Part shown: positions 23,130 to 31,332 of the stretch, in pieces
Layout of the letters: each line of letters opens with the position of its first letter
How positions within the stretch are numbered: the first letter of the stretch is position 1
Assembly: GCA_024682215.1 (NCBI GenBank)
Contig: JAIKZM010000041.1
Coordinates: 1 to 34,023, forward strand
DNA from: Saccharofermentans sp.
GTDB lineage: Bacteria; Bacillota; Clostridia; Saccharofermentanales; Saccharofermentanaceae
Direction: 5' to 3'
Length of the DNA stretch: 34,023 bases
Notes under the pieces: model-generated
Seen by the model: the letters and a program-made list of their open reading frames with translations, nothing else
What the model was told of the DNA's origin: nothing
Databases searched by the model: none
Translations under genes and position numbers: made by a program

Positions 23130-25279
23130 TGGGTAATGTCAGTCTTTCAAGTCCCGTTTCAGTGCTCTACGGCATTGGTCCGGCAGCAGCGGAACACCTG
23201 GCGAAACTGGAGATAAACACGGTATATGACCTTATTACGTTCCTTCCGTGGAGATATAACGACTGGACTTCAGTCACCCATGTTTCGACATGCGAAGGCG
23301 GAAGCGAAGCATCGCTTTTCCTGACGATACTCAATAACCCGTCAGTTAATCTCAGAAGCCGCACCAAATCTGTCAGCTTCATGGCAGGAGACGACTCCGG
23401 CAGGATCAAGCTGATGTTCTTTAATTCACCTTATCTGGTCAATAAGTTCCAGGCTGGAGACAGGTGTTTCGTTCACGGCGAGCTCACTTATTTTGCGGGA
23501 GCTCCTCAAATGGTCAATCCGTTTATCGAGAAGGCTGACAAGGTAAGCACGTCCGAACTTGTAAGGCCCGTTTATCACATGACTGCAGGCATCACTTCAA
23601 GGCAGCTCTCAAGGTGGATAAAGACTGCTCTGGATCTTTGCGGAGCAGAGCTTAAATGCTGCATCCCCGAAGAAGTAATGAAGAAGGAAAACTTTGTTCC
23701 GATGGCTGAAGCCTACAGGCGCGTGCATTTCCCGGAAACGCTTGAGGATGCATCAGTCGCACGCCGTCAGATAGCATATGAGGAACTTATACTCCTCGGC
23801 GTCGGAATGAAGCTCTATAACCGCGGGACCAGCATCAAAGAAGTTGCGGAAAAGGTCGTTCCCGAGAGCGGAAGCGGTCTTGCGGCAGATGTTTCAAGAC
23901 GCTGGAAAAAGATCGTTGAAGGTCTCGGATTTACTCTTACGGGTGACCAGCGCAAAGCGATAATAGACATTCAAAAGGACATGATGACCGATGTTCCGAT
24001 GAACCGTCTCGTCCAGGGCGACGTAGGTTCAGGCAAGACTGCGGTCGCGATCCTCGCAATGGCCATGACGGCGCTTATGGGAAAGCAGTCGGTCATGCTC
24101 GCACCGACGTCGGTCCTTGCAAAGCAACACTACAACAACGCGTGCAGGATACTTGAGGGGAGCGGCATCAATGTGGTTCTCCTGCTCGGAAAGACAAAGG
24201 CTTCCGTAAAAAAGGAGATAAAAGAAAAACTCAGGGACGGCGAAGCGTCAGTCATCATAGGCACGCACGCGCTGCTTACCGATGACATAGAATTTGCGGA
24301 CCTTGCACTCGTCATTGCCGATGAGCAGCACAGATTCGGTGTCAAGCAGAGGGAGAAACTCCTCATAAAGAAGGAACTCGCCGGCGGCGTAAACAGCGTC
24401 CATAACCTCGTCATGACTGCCACGCCCATACCGAGAACGCTTGCAATGGTGCTCTACGGCGATATGAAGACATCGGTCATCAGGGAGAAACCTGCAGGAA
24501 GACAGGCCATAACCACATGGTTCGCGGCTTCGAAGGACAGTCCTGATACAAGGGCTGCACTGATCTCTATGCTTGAATCGGGACAGCAGGCATATATTGT
24601 ATGCGCAAGGATAGACGAGAACGAAGATGAGATCTCTGATGACTCGATAATCGGAAATGAAGAGTCTGATGAGAAGTCCATTACCTCTGTGGTCGAGATG
24701 AAGCAAAAGCTCGATGAATCCGGTATTTCCGCCAGATTCCCGTCTGCAGTTCTCTACGGATCGATGCCTGAACAGACAAAGCTCGATACGATCGAAAAGT
24801 TCCTTTCGGGCGAGATAAAGATCCTCATTTCGACGACCGTCATAGAGGTCGGCGTGGATAACCCGAGGGCCAACATAATGGTCATAATGGATGCCGACAG
24901 ATTCGGTCTTTCAACGCTTCACCAGCTCAGGGGCCGTGTAGGCAGAGGCAAAGAGAAATCTTATTGTATACTTGTTTCTGAGTCCAGATCGGAACTGGCA
25001 CTCACCAGGATGAGGATGATGTGCGAGTCGCAGGACGGCTTTGAGCTTGCACAAAAGGACCTTGAGATAAGGGGACCCGGAGACTTCTTCGGAACGAGGC
25101 AGCACGGTATCCCGACGCTCAGGGCGGCTAACCTCTATACCGATCTTACTTTGGCTTCCGAAGCCTGTGATGCCGTTAACGCTTTGCTCGACAAGGGCGG
25201 CAGTGAAGCTGAGGAATTAAAGAAAAACATAGAAGAGATGTTCGAACTCAGATTCGGCTCGAAGATGGGAGTTTTGTGA
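23129..25279 (+). CDS. recG: RecG ATP-dependent DNA helicase
   Basis: 716 aa from the ATG at 23129, which has AGGAGG 8 nt upstream and overlaps the nth stop by one base; an upstream TTG reading is not needed. Order: wedge/OB domain (about 60-170), helicase lobe 1 with GDVGSGKT (297-304), DEQHRFGV (398-405) and MTATPIPRTL, lobe 2 with STTVIEVGVDNPRANIM, LHQLRGRVGRG and the RecG-specific C-terminal segment with GPGDFFGTRQHG. The enzyme remodels stalled forks and Holliday junctions. Between lobe motifs IV and V an acidic insert (DENEDEISDDSIIGNEES region) is typical in variable length. The next gene starts one base after its stop. Confidence 0.97.
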   Translation: MGNVSLSSPVSVLYGIGPAAAEHLAKLEINTVYDLITFLPWRYNDWTSVTHVSTCEGGSEASLFLTILNNPSVNLRSRTKSVSFMAGDDSGRIKLMFFNSPYLVNKFQAGDRCFVHGELTYFAGAPQMVNPFIEKADKVSTSELVRPVYHMTAGITSRQLSRWIKTALDLCGAELKCCIPEEVMKKENFVPMAEAYRRVHFPETLEDASVARRQIAYEELILLGVGMKLYNRGTSIKEVAEKVVPESGSGLAADVSRRWKKIVEGLGFTLTGDQRKAIIDIQKDMMTDVPMNRLVQGDVGSGKTAVAILAMAMTALMGKQSVMLAPTSVLAKQHYNNACRILEGSGINVVLLLGKTKASVKKEIKEKLRDGEASVIIGTHALLTDDIEFADLALVIADEQHRFGVKQREKLLIKKELAGGVNSVHNLVMTATPIPRTLAMVLYGDMKTSVIREKPAGRQAITTWFAASKDSPDTRAALISMLESGQQAYIVCARIDENEDEISDDSIIGNEESDEKSITSVVEMKQKLDESGISARFPSAVLYGSMPEQTKLDTIEKFLSGEIKILISTTVIEVGVDNPRANIMVIMDADRFGLSTLHQLRGRVGRGKEKSYCILVSESRSELALTRMRMMCESQDGFELAQKDLEIRGPGDFFGTRQHGIPTLRAANLYTDLTLASEACDAVNALLDKGGSEAEELKKNIEEMFELRFGSKMGVL

Positions 25280-25280
25280 T

Positions 25281-25859
25281 ATGCCGAGAGTCATAACGGG
25301 AAGATTCAGGGGAACCGTGCTTTTCGCGCCTGAAGGAGATAAGACGAGGCCTACGACCGATAAGGTCAAGGAGGCTTTGTTCTCGATCATACAAAATGAC
25401 GTTCCCGGCAGTGAATTTCTGGATCTTTTCGCGGGCTCCGGGCAGATCGGCATCGAAGCCGTAAGCCGCGGAGCGGTACGTGCAACACTGGTCGACAGGG
25501 GCGGCGATCCCGCGCGGATCATCTCACGCAATCTCGAAAAGATACATATGAAGGATTCTCCCGAGATAAGGTTCATAAAGGCCGGTTATACGCAGGCACT
25601 GGAGAAACTTGGTTCAAGCGGCGAGAAATTTGATATTATATTCATGGACCCTCCGTACAAGTCGGTGCCTGAGGCAGCGCTTGCCGCGGGGGAGATGATC
25701 TGCCGTCTGGGAATGCTGAATGACGGTGGCATGCTGATAATAGAGCATGCTTCCGACAACCCGCCGGCGGATTTGGTCTCGGAATTGCAAAGTGTTCGTT
25801 CTTGTAGTTACGGGACTACCGTGATAACATTTTTTAAGAAATGTTCGGAGGCTAGGTAA
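25281..25859 (+). CDS. rsmD: 16S rRNA (guanine-966-N2)-methyltransferase
   Basis: 192 aa. The diagnostic N-terminus VITGRFRGTVL, the RPTTDKVKEALFSII segment, SAM-binding FLDLFAGSGQIGIEAVSRGA and the catalytic DPPYK motif of N2-guanine methyltransferases are all present. It methylates G966 of 16S rRNA. The recG-rsmD-coaD order with 1-nt gaps is a familiar Firmicutes arrangement and supports the call. GGGAG lies about 10 nt before the ATG, within the end of recG. Confidence 0.95.
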   Translation: MPRVITGRFRGTVLFAPEGDKTRPTTDKVKEALFSIIQNDVPGSEFLDLFAGSGQIGIEAVSRGAVRATLVDRGGDPARIISRNLEKIHMKDSPEIRFIKAGYTQALEKLGSSGEKFDIIFMDPPYKSVPEAALAAGEMICRLGMLNDGGMLIIEHASDNPPADLVSELQSVRSCSYGTTVITFFKKCSEAR

Positions 25860-25860
25860 A

Positions 25861-26358
25861 GTGAAAGTCATGCTTTTCCCGGGGACGTTCGATCCCTTTA
25901 CGAGAGGCCACAGGGATATTGCCAGACGTGCGGCAAAGATCTGTGATGAGCTTTACGTGGCCGTAATGGAGAATTCTGCAAAGACGCCGCTTTTCTCGCT
26001 GGATGAACGCGAGGAACTCATCAAGAAGTCACTTGCGGGCGAAGGCCTGGACAATATCAAAGTGATGAAGTGGGACGGACTCATGGTCGATCTTTACACC
26101 AAGCTTGACTGCTGCGCGGTCGTCAGGGGCATCAGATCAGAGTCTGACTTCCGTTATGAAGCTGAGATGGCTCTTGCGAACAGACTCCTTCATCCGGGAT
26201 ATGACGCGGTGCTTCTGCCCTGCAGGGATGACCTCTCGCTCATATCTTCGACCATAGTAAAAGAAGTAGGATATTACGGCGGTGACATTTCAATGATGGT
26301 ACCCGCTGAGATCTTAGATGTGGTAAAGGACAAATTCAAGAAAGGAAGGAAACAGTAA
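25861..26358 (+). CDS. coaD: Phosphopantetheine adenylyltransferase
   Basis: 165 aa, GTG start preceded by GGAGG. The nucleotidyltransferase motif appears as FPGTFDPFTRGH (6-17; T-x-G-H form), with the VRGIRSESDFRYEAEMALANR segment and the C-terminal ISSTIVKEV motif. It makes dephospho-CoA in the fourth step of coenzyme A synthesis. Length and motifs are normal. One base separates it from rsmD and its stop shares a base with the next start (TAATG). Confidence 0.97.
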   Translation: MKVMLFPGTFDPFTRGHRDIARRAAKICDELYVAVMENSAKTPLFSLDEREELIKKSLAGEGLDNIKVMKWDGLMVDLYTKLDCCAVVRGIRSESDFRYEAEMALANRLLHPGYDAVLLPCRDDLSLISSTIVKEVGYYGGDISMMVPAEILDVVKDKFKKGRKQ

Positions 26359-26852
26359 TGGAGAACAGCAATTTCAATCAGGGAGGCCAGCGCTACGACG
26401 CGATCAAGCACATTGATTACTTGATTGATATGATCAAGGACGCTTCGAGCGTACCTTTTTCGGACAAGTGCTCAATCGAGAGGACAGAGACAGTCAACTC
26501 GCTCCAGATATTGAAGAACAACCTGCCCGGAGCCGTTGCCCAGTCAAACGACATCGTATCCCGTGCACAGGACATCATCAGCACGGCACGTGAGAAGAAT
26601 AAGAAGATCATCGACGATGCAAACAGAATGTATGCAATGAAGGTCAATGACCACGAGATCACCAAGGGCGCTAGGGAAGAGGCTGCCAAGATCATCGCCA
26701 ACGCAGAAGCTCAGGCAGAGGATCTCCGCAAGAACGCTCACCTTTATGTTAAGCAGCTCCTCGAGAACGTCAACGGAACCCTTGGCGAGAACATGGCCAA
26801 GATCCAGACAAACCTCGCAGAGATCGAATCGGCTCTCACAGACAGCCAGTAA
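26358..26852 (+). CDS. DivIVA/SepIVA-like coiled-coil protein of unknown role
   Basis: 164 aa, no signal or membrane segment. Residues 20-50 contain a short segment (IDYLIDMIKDASSVPFSDKCSI) and the rest is largely helical and charged, with repeated Ala/Glu/Lys patterns (AREKNKKIIDDANRMY, AREEAAKIIANAEAQAEDL) as in DivIVA-like or V-ATPase subunit H-like coiled coils. Similar small proteins directly after coaD are met in Clostridia and are often labelled ATPase, for which there is no nucleotide-binding motif here. A role in division or wall synthesis is an inference from coiled-coil type and neighbours only. Confidence 0.6.
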   Translation: MENSNFNQGGQRYDAIKHIDYLIDMIKDASSVPFSDKCSIERTETVNSLQILKNNLPGAVAQSNDIVSRAQDIISTAREKNKKIIDDANRMYAMKVNDHEITKGAREEAAKIIANAEAQAEDLRKNAHLYVKQLLENVNGTLGENMAKIQTNLAEIESALTDSQ

Positions 26853-26879
26853 TATCTTCTGATCGAACTGACAACCACT

Positions 26880-26904
26880 GACGGCCGCAAATCCTGCGAC
26901 CGTC
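26880..26904 (+). terminator. Hairpin between the coaD operon and the ATPase gene, weak terminator candidate
   Basis: GACGGCCGCA (26880-26889) pairs with TGCGACCGTC (26895-26904), ten pairs with one mismatch and a 5-nt loop. Only TGTTTAT follows, so termination would be weak. GGGGG at 26919-26923 is the ribosome binding site of the next gene. No convincing separate promoter is seen. Confidence 0.4.
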
Positions 26905-26930
26905 TGTTTATAAGAACAGGGGGCACGACC

Positions 26931-28142
26931 ATGATCCTCGGTGTAGAGATAGAGAACTTTGATGTCTTTGATAAGGACCGTGCTGGAATCCTTATAGACG
27001 AGAGCATCACCATCGCAAAGGAAAAAACAGCAGGAAAACAGCCGGCACTGAACAGGCTGCGCAACCTTAACGCACTTGTCGGACGCAACAATACCGGCAA
27101 GACAAGTTTCATGGGCTGTCTTTCATTCCTTCAGGATGTCATAACCGAAGGCTGCGCGAGTGCTTCCATAACCAAGGGCAGGCCGGGATTTGCAAATATG
27201 TGCCCTGATATCTCAAAACCTTCCGCTTTCAGGGTGTTTTTCAAGCTTGAAGACAGCGCGACCGGCAGGCCGAAGTATGTTCAGTACGAACTCGGTATTT
27301 CTTCAAACGTCTATAAGAGCCCTTACATTATCTTTGAAAAAGTCTATACCACAGTTGCAGACGGCAGCGAAATAAAGATCGTCACACTCCTCGACATCAA
27401 AGAGGGGGAAGGAACGATCTCATATCCCGGCGCAAAAGACGGCGAGATGGGTGAGGTCATCCTTGACGATGATCACCTTCCGGCGCTGAGCATCTATGGC
27501 AAACTCGCCAAATATGCTGATTTTGTCGTGCTTTTCAGGGAGATCAGAAACTGGTTCTTCTGCAGTTTCTCTTCCGAATCGCAGAACTCGTATTTCATTG
27601 AAGGCGGAGCTCCGGGCGGACATAAGCACCTGAACAGTTTAGGCTCCAATGTCGGCAACGTGCTTGAATACATGAAGATGAGGGATGAGGCTGAATACGA
27701 GAAGATAATCTCAGAGATCAAGTCCAAGATCCCGGCGATGAAACATAAGAAGAATCTTCCCGAAGTATTGAGGGAAAGCCCTGACAAGCTGTTCTTATAT
27801 CTGCTCCTTCTGCGTGACGGCGCTCCGAGAACTACTATCTTTATCGAGACGCCGGATAAGGATCTGTACCATGACATGGTCGATGTCCTTGCGGATGAGA
27901 TGAGATCTTATACTTTAAGGAACGGTTACTGCCAGATAATCTTTTCGACGCACAACCCTTACATCATAGAGACATTGTCTCCCAAGGAAGTCTGGATCTT
28001 TGAAAGATCCTTCGAAAAGGATTCCGGAGATGTGAGCATAAGATGTGCCGGTGACGATCCGCTCGTATGCGAAATGTTCAGACAGGGCGTCGGAATGGGC
28101 GCCATCTGGTATGCGGGCCATCTGGATTCAGAACCGGAATAA
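26931..28142 (+). CDS. RecF/OLD-like AAA ATPase, probable partner of the TOPRIM-like protein
   Basis: 403 aa. N-terminal ILGVEIENFDVF and Walker A GRNNTGKT (51-58) are those of SMC/RecF/OLD-type ATPases (AAA_15/AAA_21 group). The C-terminal half has a Walker B strand TTIFIETPDKDLYHDM with Glu306 followed by Thr307 where most relatives have a second Glu, a poor signature motif (ESPDKLFLYLLLL instead of LSDGT), and a sensor STHN at 339-342 (IIFSTHNPYIIETL). Such ATPases control nuclease partners in Abi, PARIS, Gabija and related anti-phage systems. The TOPRIM-like gene starts 13 nt downstream. The degenerate signature and catalytic position suggest slow or altered ATP turnover. Function is inferred from fold and pairing. 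Confidence 0.8.
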   Translation: MILGVEIENFDVFDKDRAGILIDESITIAKEKTAGKQPALNRLRNLNALVGRNNTGKTSFMGCLSFLQDVITEGCASASITKGRPGFANMCPDISKPSAFRVFFKLEDSATGRPKYVQYELGISSNVYKSPYIIFEKVYTTVADGSEIKIVTLLDIKEGEGTISYPGAKDGEMGEVILDDDHLPALSIYGKLAKYADFVVLFREIRNWFFCSFSSESQNSYFIEGGAPGGHKHLNSLGSNVGNVLEYMKMRDEAEYEKIISEIKSKIPAMKHKKNLPEVLRESPDKLFLYLLLLRDGAPRTTIFIETPDKDLYHDMVDVLADEMRSYTLRNGYCQIIFSTHNPYIIETLSPKEVWIFERSFEKDSGDVSIRCAGDDPLVCEMFRQGVGMGAIWYAGHLDSEPE

Positions 28143-28155
28143 CGGGAAGAAAAAG

Positions 28156-28836
28156 ATGCTGATAGAGATACTTTCAGAAGATAAATCGGGAGCAGTCGTC
28201 GTAGAACGCCAGGTTGAGAGGATATGCGAAGCTGAAGGGGCAAAAGCACAGATCAACGTAAGGCCGCACCGCGGATGCGGAAGCCTGCCCAAAGATCCAA
28301 AGGCAAAGCCGCCGAAGTTTGCAAGTTCTCTCCTGGACCTCCTTCCTGCAAAACTTCGTGCATATAACAACGTCTACAGGGGAACCGAGGTTATCCTGCT
28401 GATCATAATGGATTCGGACAACAATGATCCTGAAGCGCTCAGGAAGGAACTCTACGATGTCGCAAGGACTTATGCTCCCGACATTAGGAGCGTCGTCGGC
28501 GTCAGCACCGAAGAGATCGAAGCATGGATGCTGGGTGACAGGGAAGCCGTCATTGAGGCTTATCCCGGCTGCAACAGAAAAGTCCTTGATTCATATGAGC
28601 AGGACTCAGTTTGCGGCACCTGGGAAGTACTCTGCTGCGCGATAAGCGAGAACGCGGATAAGCTCATAGACATCGGTTATCCCGCAATAGGGCATTACAA
28701 GGCGAGATGGGCTGAGGATATATCAAAGTACATGCAGCCCCAGCGCAATGTCTCCCCGAGCTTTAAGACATTCAGAATGGCGCTTGTCACCGCTCTCAAG
28801 AATCCCGTTCCGATATACAGGAAGCGTTCTTTCTGA
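28156..28836 (+). CDS. TOPRIM-like protein (DUF4276 type), candidate nuclease effector
   Basis: 226 aa from the ATG at 28156; GGGAAG precedes it. The N-terminal MLIEILSEDKSG gives an acidic pair after a first strand, VILLIIMDSDNND has D-x-D (Asp86, Asp88), and EIEAWMLGD (120-128) is a landmark shared by DUF4276 and related RloB-like proteins. Glu plus D-x-D after hydrophobic strands is the TOPRIM metal site of OLD nucleases and primases. Known two-gene modules with an AAA ATPase and a TOPRIM partner include PARIS (AriA/AriB) and the AbiL/RloAB type. The stop overlaps the hemW start (TGATG), so the module is translated together with hemW. Family assignment rests on motif memory, not on a search. 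Confidence 0.65.
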   Translation: MLIEILSEDKSGAVVVERQVERICEAEGAKAQINVRPHRGCGSLPKDPKAKPPKFASSLLDLLPAKLRAYNNVYRGTEVILLIIMDSDNNDPEALRKELYDVARTYAPDIRSVVGVSTEEIEAWMLGDREAVIEAYPGCNRKVLDSYEQDSVCGTWEVLCCAISENADKLIDIGYPAIGHYKARWAEDISKYMQPQRNVSPSFKTFRMALVTALKNPVPIYRKRSF

Positions 28837-30029
28837 TGGGCAGACACATATATGTCCATAATCCGTTCTGCGTGCGCAAGTGTCCTTACTGCGGATTCTT
28901 TTCGGTTACGGACAGATCTCTTGCGGAAAAGTATTATGAAGCAGCAGTCAAAGAAGCCTTGTTCTGGTCTGAGTACGGCAAAAGCTTCATTCACACGGAT
29001 GACAAAGGCCCTGACACAGTCTATTTCGGAGGCGGTACGCCTTCCTGCGTTCCCGAAAAGCTTGTCTGCGGACTTCTTGAGACAATAGCCGGTTCTTTCG
29101 GCATCGGAAAAGACTCTGAGATCACGCTCGAAGTCAATCCGGCATCTTTTACGCCTGAAAAGGGGAAAGCTTATCTTTCAAGCGGTTTCAACCGTTTGTC
29201 CATGGGCGTGCAGTCTCTTGATGACAGTGTTCTTAAGACATTAGGCAGGCTTCACGATTCCAAAGGTGCGCTGAAAGCTTTGGATGCGGCCTTTGAAGCC
29301 GGATTTGCCAATGTTTCCGCAGATTTTATTACAGGTGTTCCCGGACAGGATCTGGAAGGTGTCTTAAATGATCTTCAAAAGGTCTTAGATAAGGGTGTTA
29401 AGCATATAAGTACATATTCGCTCATGATCGAAGAGGACACGCCTTTTTACGATAAGTACAGCAATACAATTGAAGATCTTGTGTCCCCCGATGCCGAACG
29501 CGGGATGTACCATGAGGTCCGCCGTTTCCTCCAAGGAAAAGGCGTGATCCCCTATGAGATCTCCAACAGCGCCGTGCCGGGCTTTGAGAGCAGACATAAC
29601 ACGTCCTACTGGGACGGCTGCGATTACTATGCGATAGGCGCGGGTGCACACGGATTTTTGAATTCCGTCAGGTTCGGACATGATGAAGATATAGTTTCTT
29701 ATATTTCTTTTGCTTCAAACATAAACAAAGACGATGTAGGAAAGATCTTTTCGCCGGAATGCATGAACATTGACGGCTTTATTTATTTCGAGGAAAGGCT
29801 CACCCTCGAAGACAGGATGAGGGAATATCCCTTTTTAAAGCTCAGGACGTCCAAAGGAATTGACACTGCAGAGTTTAAGCAGCGCTTTGGCAGAGACTTT
29901 GAAGAAGTCTACAAGGAAGAGCTCCGTTCCAATATCGAAAAGGGATACTTGAAGTCAGAAGGGCAAAACATATTTCTGACAAAGAGCGGGCTCGATTTTG
30001 CCAATCTCGTCATGGAAGACTTCCTCTGA
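28836..30029 (+). CDS. hemW: HemW-like radical SAM heme chaperone
   Basis: 397 aa. The radical SAM cluster motif is C12-x3-C16-x2-C19 (FCVRKCPYCGFFS), followed by TVYFGGGTPS, TLEVNPASFT, GFNRLSMGVQSLDDSVLKTLGRLH split in the family order, FITGVPGQ, SLMIEEDTPF and the GAGAHGF region; the C-terminal domain is a winged helix. HemW, once named as an oxygen-independent coproporphyrinogen oxidase, is now known to insert heme into proteins. Its usual place in Firmicutes is just upstream of hrcA, as here. It overlaps the TOPRIM-like gene by one base, which joins it to a two-gene module not normally found before it. Confidence 0.92.
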   Translation: MGRHIYVHNPFCVRKCPYCGFFSVTDRSLAEKYYEAAVKEALFWSEYGKSFIHTDDKGPDTVYFGGGTPSCVPEKLVCGLLETIAGSFGIGKDSEITLEVNPASFTPEKGKAYLSSGFNRLSMGVQSLDDSVLKTLGRLHDSKGALKALDAAFEAGFANVSADFITGVPGQDLEGVLNDLQKVLDKGVKHISTYSLMIEEDTPFYDKYSNTIEDLVSPDAERGMYHEVRRFLQGKGVIPYEISNSAVPGFESRHNTSYWDGCDYYAIGAGAHGFLNSVRFGHDEDIVSYISFASNINKDDVGKIFSPECMNIDGFIYFEERLTLEDRMREYPFLKLRTSKGIDTAEFKQRFGRDFEEVYKEELRSNIEKGYLKSEGQNIFLTKSGLDFANLVMEDFL

Positions 30030-30036
30030 CCGCTTC

Positions 30037-30078
30037 CATTCCACGTTTCTTTCCGCTTTTTGCTTGAAACGTGGAATG
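30037..30078. repeat. Perfect 13-bp inverted repeat after hemW
   Basis: CATTCCACGTTTC (30037-30049) and GAAACGTGGAATG (30066-30078) pair without mismatch around a T-rich 16-nt loop. No T-run follows on either strand, so a normal intrinsic terminator is doubtful; a factor-dependent terminator, an RNA-stability stem or a protein site are alternatives. Confidence 0.7.
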
Positions 30079-30104
30079 AAAGATGGAATCTGCCAGGTCC
30101 AGCG

Positions 30105-30130
30105 GCCTGAAAAAGCCAATGTTTTCAGGC
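30105..30130. repeat. Second inverted repeat between hemW and hrcA
   Basis: GCCTGAAAA (30105-30113) pairs with TTTTCAGGC (30122-30130), 8-nt loop, ending 38 bp before the hrcA -35 box. No T-run follows the stem. Confidence 0.55.
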
Positions 30131-30167
30131 GTTTGACGATTCACTACATTCTGCCCCATTTTACCAT

Positions 30168-30196
30168 TTGACTATTTTTGACTTTGATAGTATATT
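30168..30196 (+). promoter_or_regulatory. Promoter of the hrcA heat-shock operon
   Basis: TTGACT (30168-30173), 17-bp spacer and TATATT (30191-30196) make a strong vegetative promoter. Transcription would begin inside the CIRCE element just downstream, so repression by HrcA would block initiation. Confidence 0.85.
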
Positions 30197-30200
30197 GATG

Positions 30201-30227
30201 TTGGCACTCAGAAGCGACGAGTGCTAA
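30201..30227 (+). promoter_or_regulatory. CIRCE operator (HrcA binding site)
   Basis: TTGGCACTC (30201-30209), nine bases, GAGTGCTAA (30219-30227). The known consensus is TTAGCACTC-N9-GAGTGCTAA, so there is a single difference (G for A at position 3). It starts 5 bp after the -10 box. Confidence 0.97.
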
Positions 30228-30251
30228 TCATACGGAAAAGGAGCAGATCAG

Positions 30252-31304
30252 ATGGAACTTGATGACCGTAAAAAAAGAGTTCTTCAGGCCATAGTTGACG
30301 ATTATGTGGCTACAAATGAGCCTGTAGGTTCAAAGACACTTATCGAGCGTCACAACTTCCAGGTCAGCTCCGCTACGCTGAGGAATGATATGGCTGAACT
30401 CGAGAGGCTCGGCTTTATCGAGAAACCCCATACTTCAGCTGGACGTATCCCTTCCGATCTCGGCTACCGTGAATATGTCGATTCGCTCATGAAGATCGAT
30501 ACGCTGACCCAGAAGGAGCAGCAGGAGATAGAGTCAAATATCTCAGGCACTGTCGATGAGGCAGCAGAACTTATAAGGAGTGCTACGCATACGCTTTCCG
30601 AAGCGACCGGATTTATTTCTCTTTCAATGAGCCCCAGGCTTCAGAAGAGTTTTCTCAAGCAGATCAAGATCCTCATGATCGAGCCGGGCAAAGCACTTGT
30701 CGTACTCGTTCTTTCCGCAGGCGTTGTAAAGGACAAGATCGTCAGGATCCCCAACTTCGTTACCGATGAGCAGATGATGAAGATATCCGGTGCGATAGAG
30801 AAGAACCTCACGGGCAAACCCCTTGATGAGATAACGCTTGTGACGGTTGAGACTGCCGCAAAGGATACCGAGATACCTTCTCCGATCTTAAGGCAGGTCC
30901 TCTATGAGGCATATACGGCTATCAAGCAGGCCGACCAGCTGAGCATATATCTTGAAGGAGAGCACAAGATGCTTGCATTCCCTGATTTCAGCTCGATGGG
31001 ACGTGCAAGAGATCTCCTCGGGACGCTTTCCGATTCCGGAATGGTCGCAGGTTACGTCAACGAGATGGAGAATCAGGCGCAGGTCACCGGCAAGAAGGAT
31101 TCCTACATGATCAGGATCGGTCAGGAGATCACGCTCGAAGGACTTGATGACTGCAGCTTCATTACCGCAACCTACAACATGGGCGATACGGTTTCCGGCA
31201 ACATCGGTGTTATAGGACCCAAGAGAATGGATTATTCGAGAGTCATCTCAAAGATGGATTTCGTAAAGAAGAAACTTAACGAAGAGCTCAAAAAGCTCAC
31301 ATAA
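30252..31304 (+). CDS. hrcA: HrcA heat-inducible repressor
   Basis: 350 aa. An N-terminal winged helix (LDDRKKRVLQAIVDDY, then GSKTLIERH and SSATLRNDMAELERLGFIEKPHTSAGRIPSD) is followed by the GAF-like and dimerisation domains, ending in ITATYNMGDTVSGNIGVIGPKRMDY, all family signatures. HrcA binds CIRCE with help from GroE. AAAGGAG lies 10 nt before the ATG. The CIRCE copy just upstream shows autoregulation of hrcA-grpE-clpP-dnaK. Length is normal (about 340). Confidence 0.97.
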   Translation: MELDDRKKRVLQAIVDDYVATNEPVGSKTLIERHNFQVSSATLRNDMAELERLGFIEKPHTSAGRIPSDLGYREYVDSLMKIDTLTQKEQQEIESNISGTVDEAAELIRSATHTLSEATGFISLSMSPRLQKSFLKQIKILMIEPGKALVVLVLSAGVVKDKIVRIPNFVTDEQMMKISGAIEKNLTGKPLDEITLVTVETAAKDTEIPSPILRQVLYEAYTAIKQADQLSIYLEGEHKMLAFPDFSSMGRARDLLGTLSDSGMVAGYVNEMENQAQVTGKKDSYMIRIGQEITLEGLDDCSFITATYNMGDTVSGNIGVIGPKRMDYSRVISKMDFVKKKLNEELKKLT

Positions 31305-31332
31305 AGATAATAAAACGAAAGGATAAGCAAGG

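Noticed and set aside
30133..30161. TTGACG at 30133 as an additional hrcA promoter -35 box
   Set aside because: No -10 box lies 16-18 bp downstream; the TTGACT/TATATT pair at 30168-30196 is far better placed against CIRCE.
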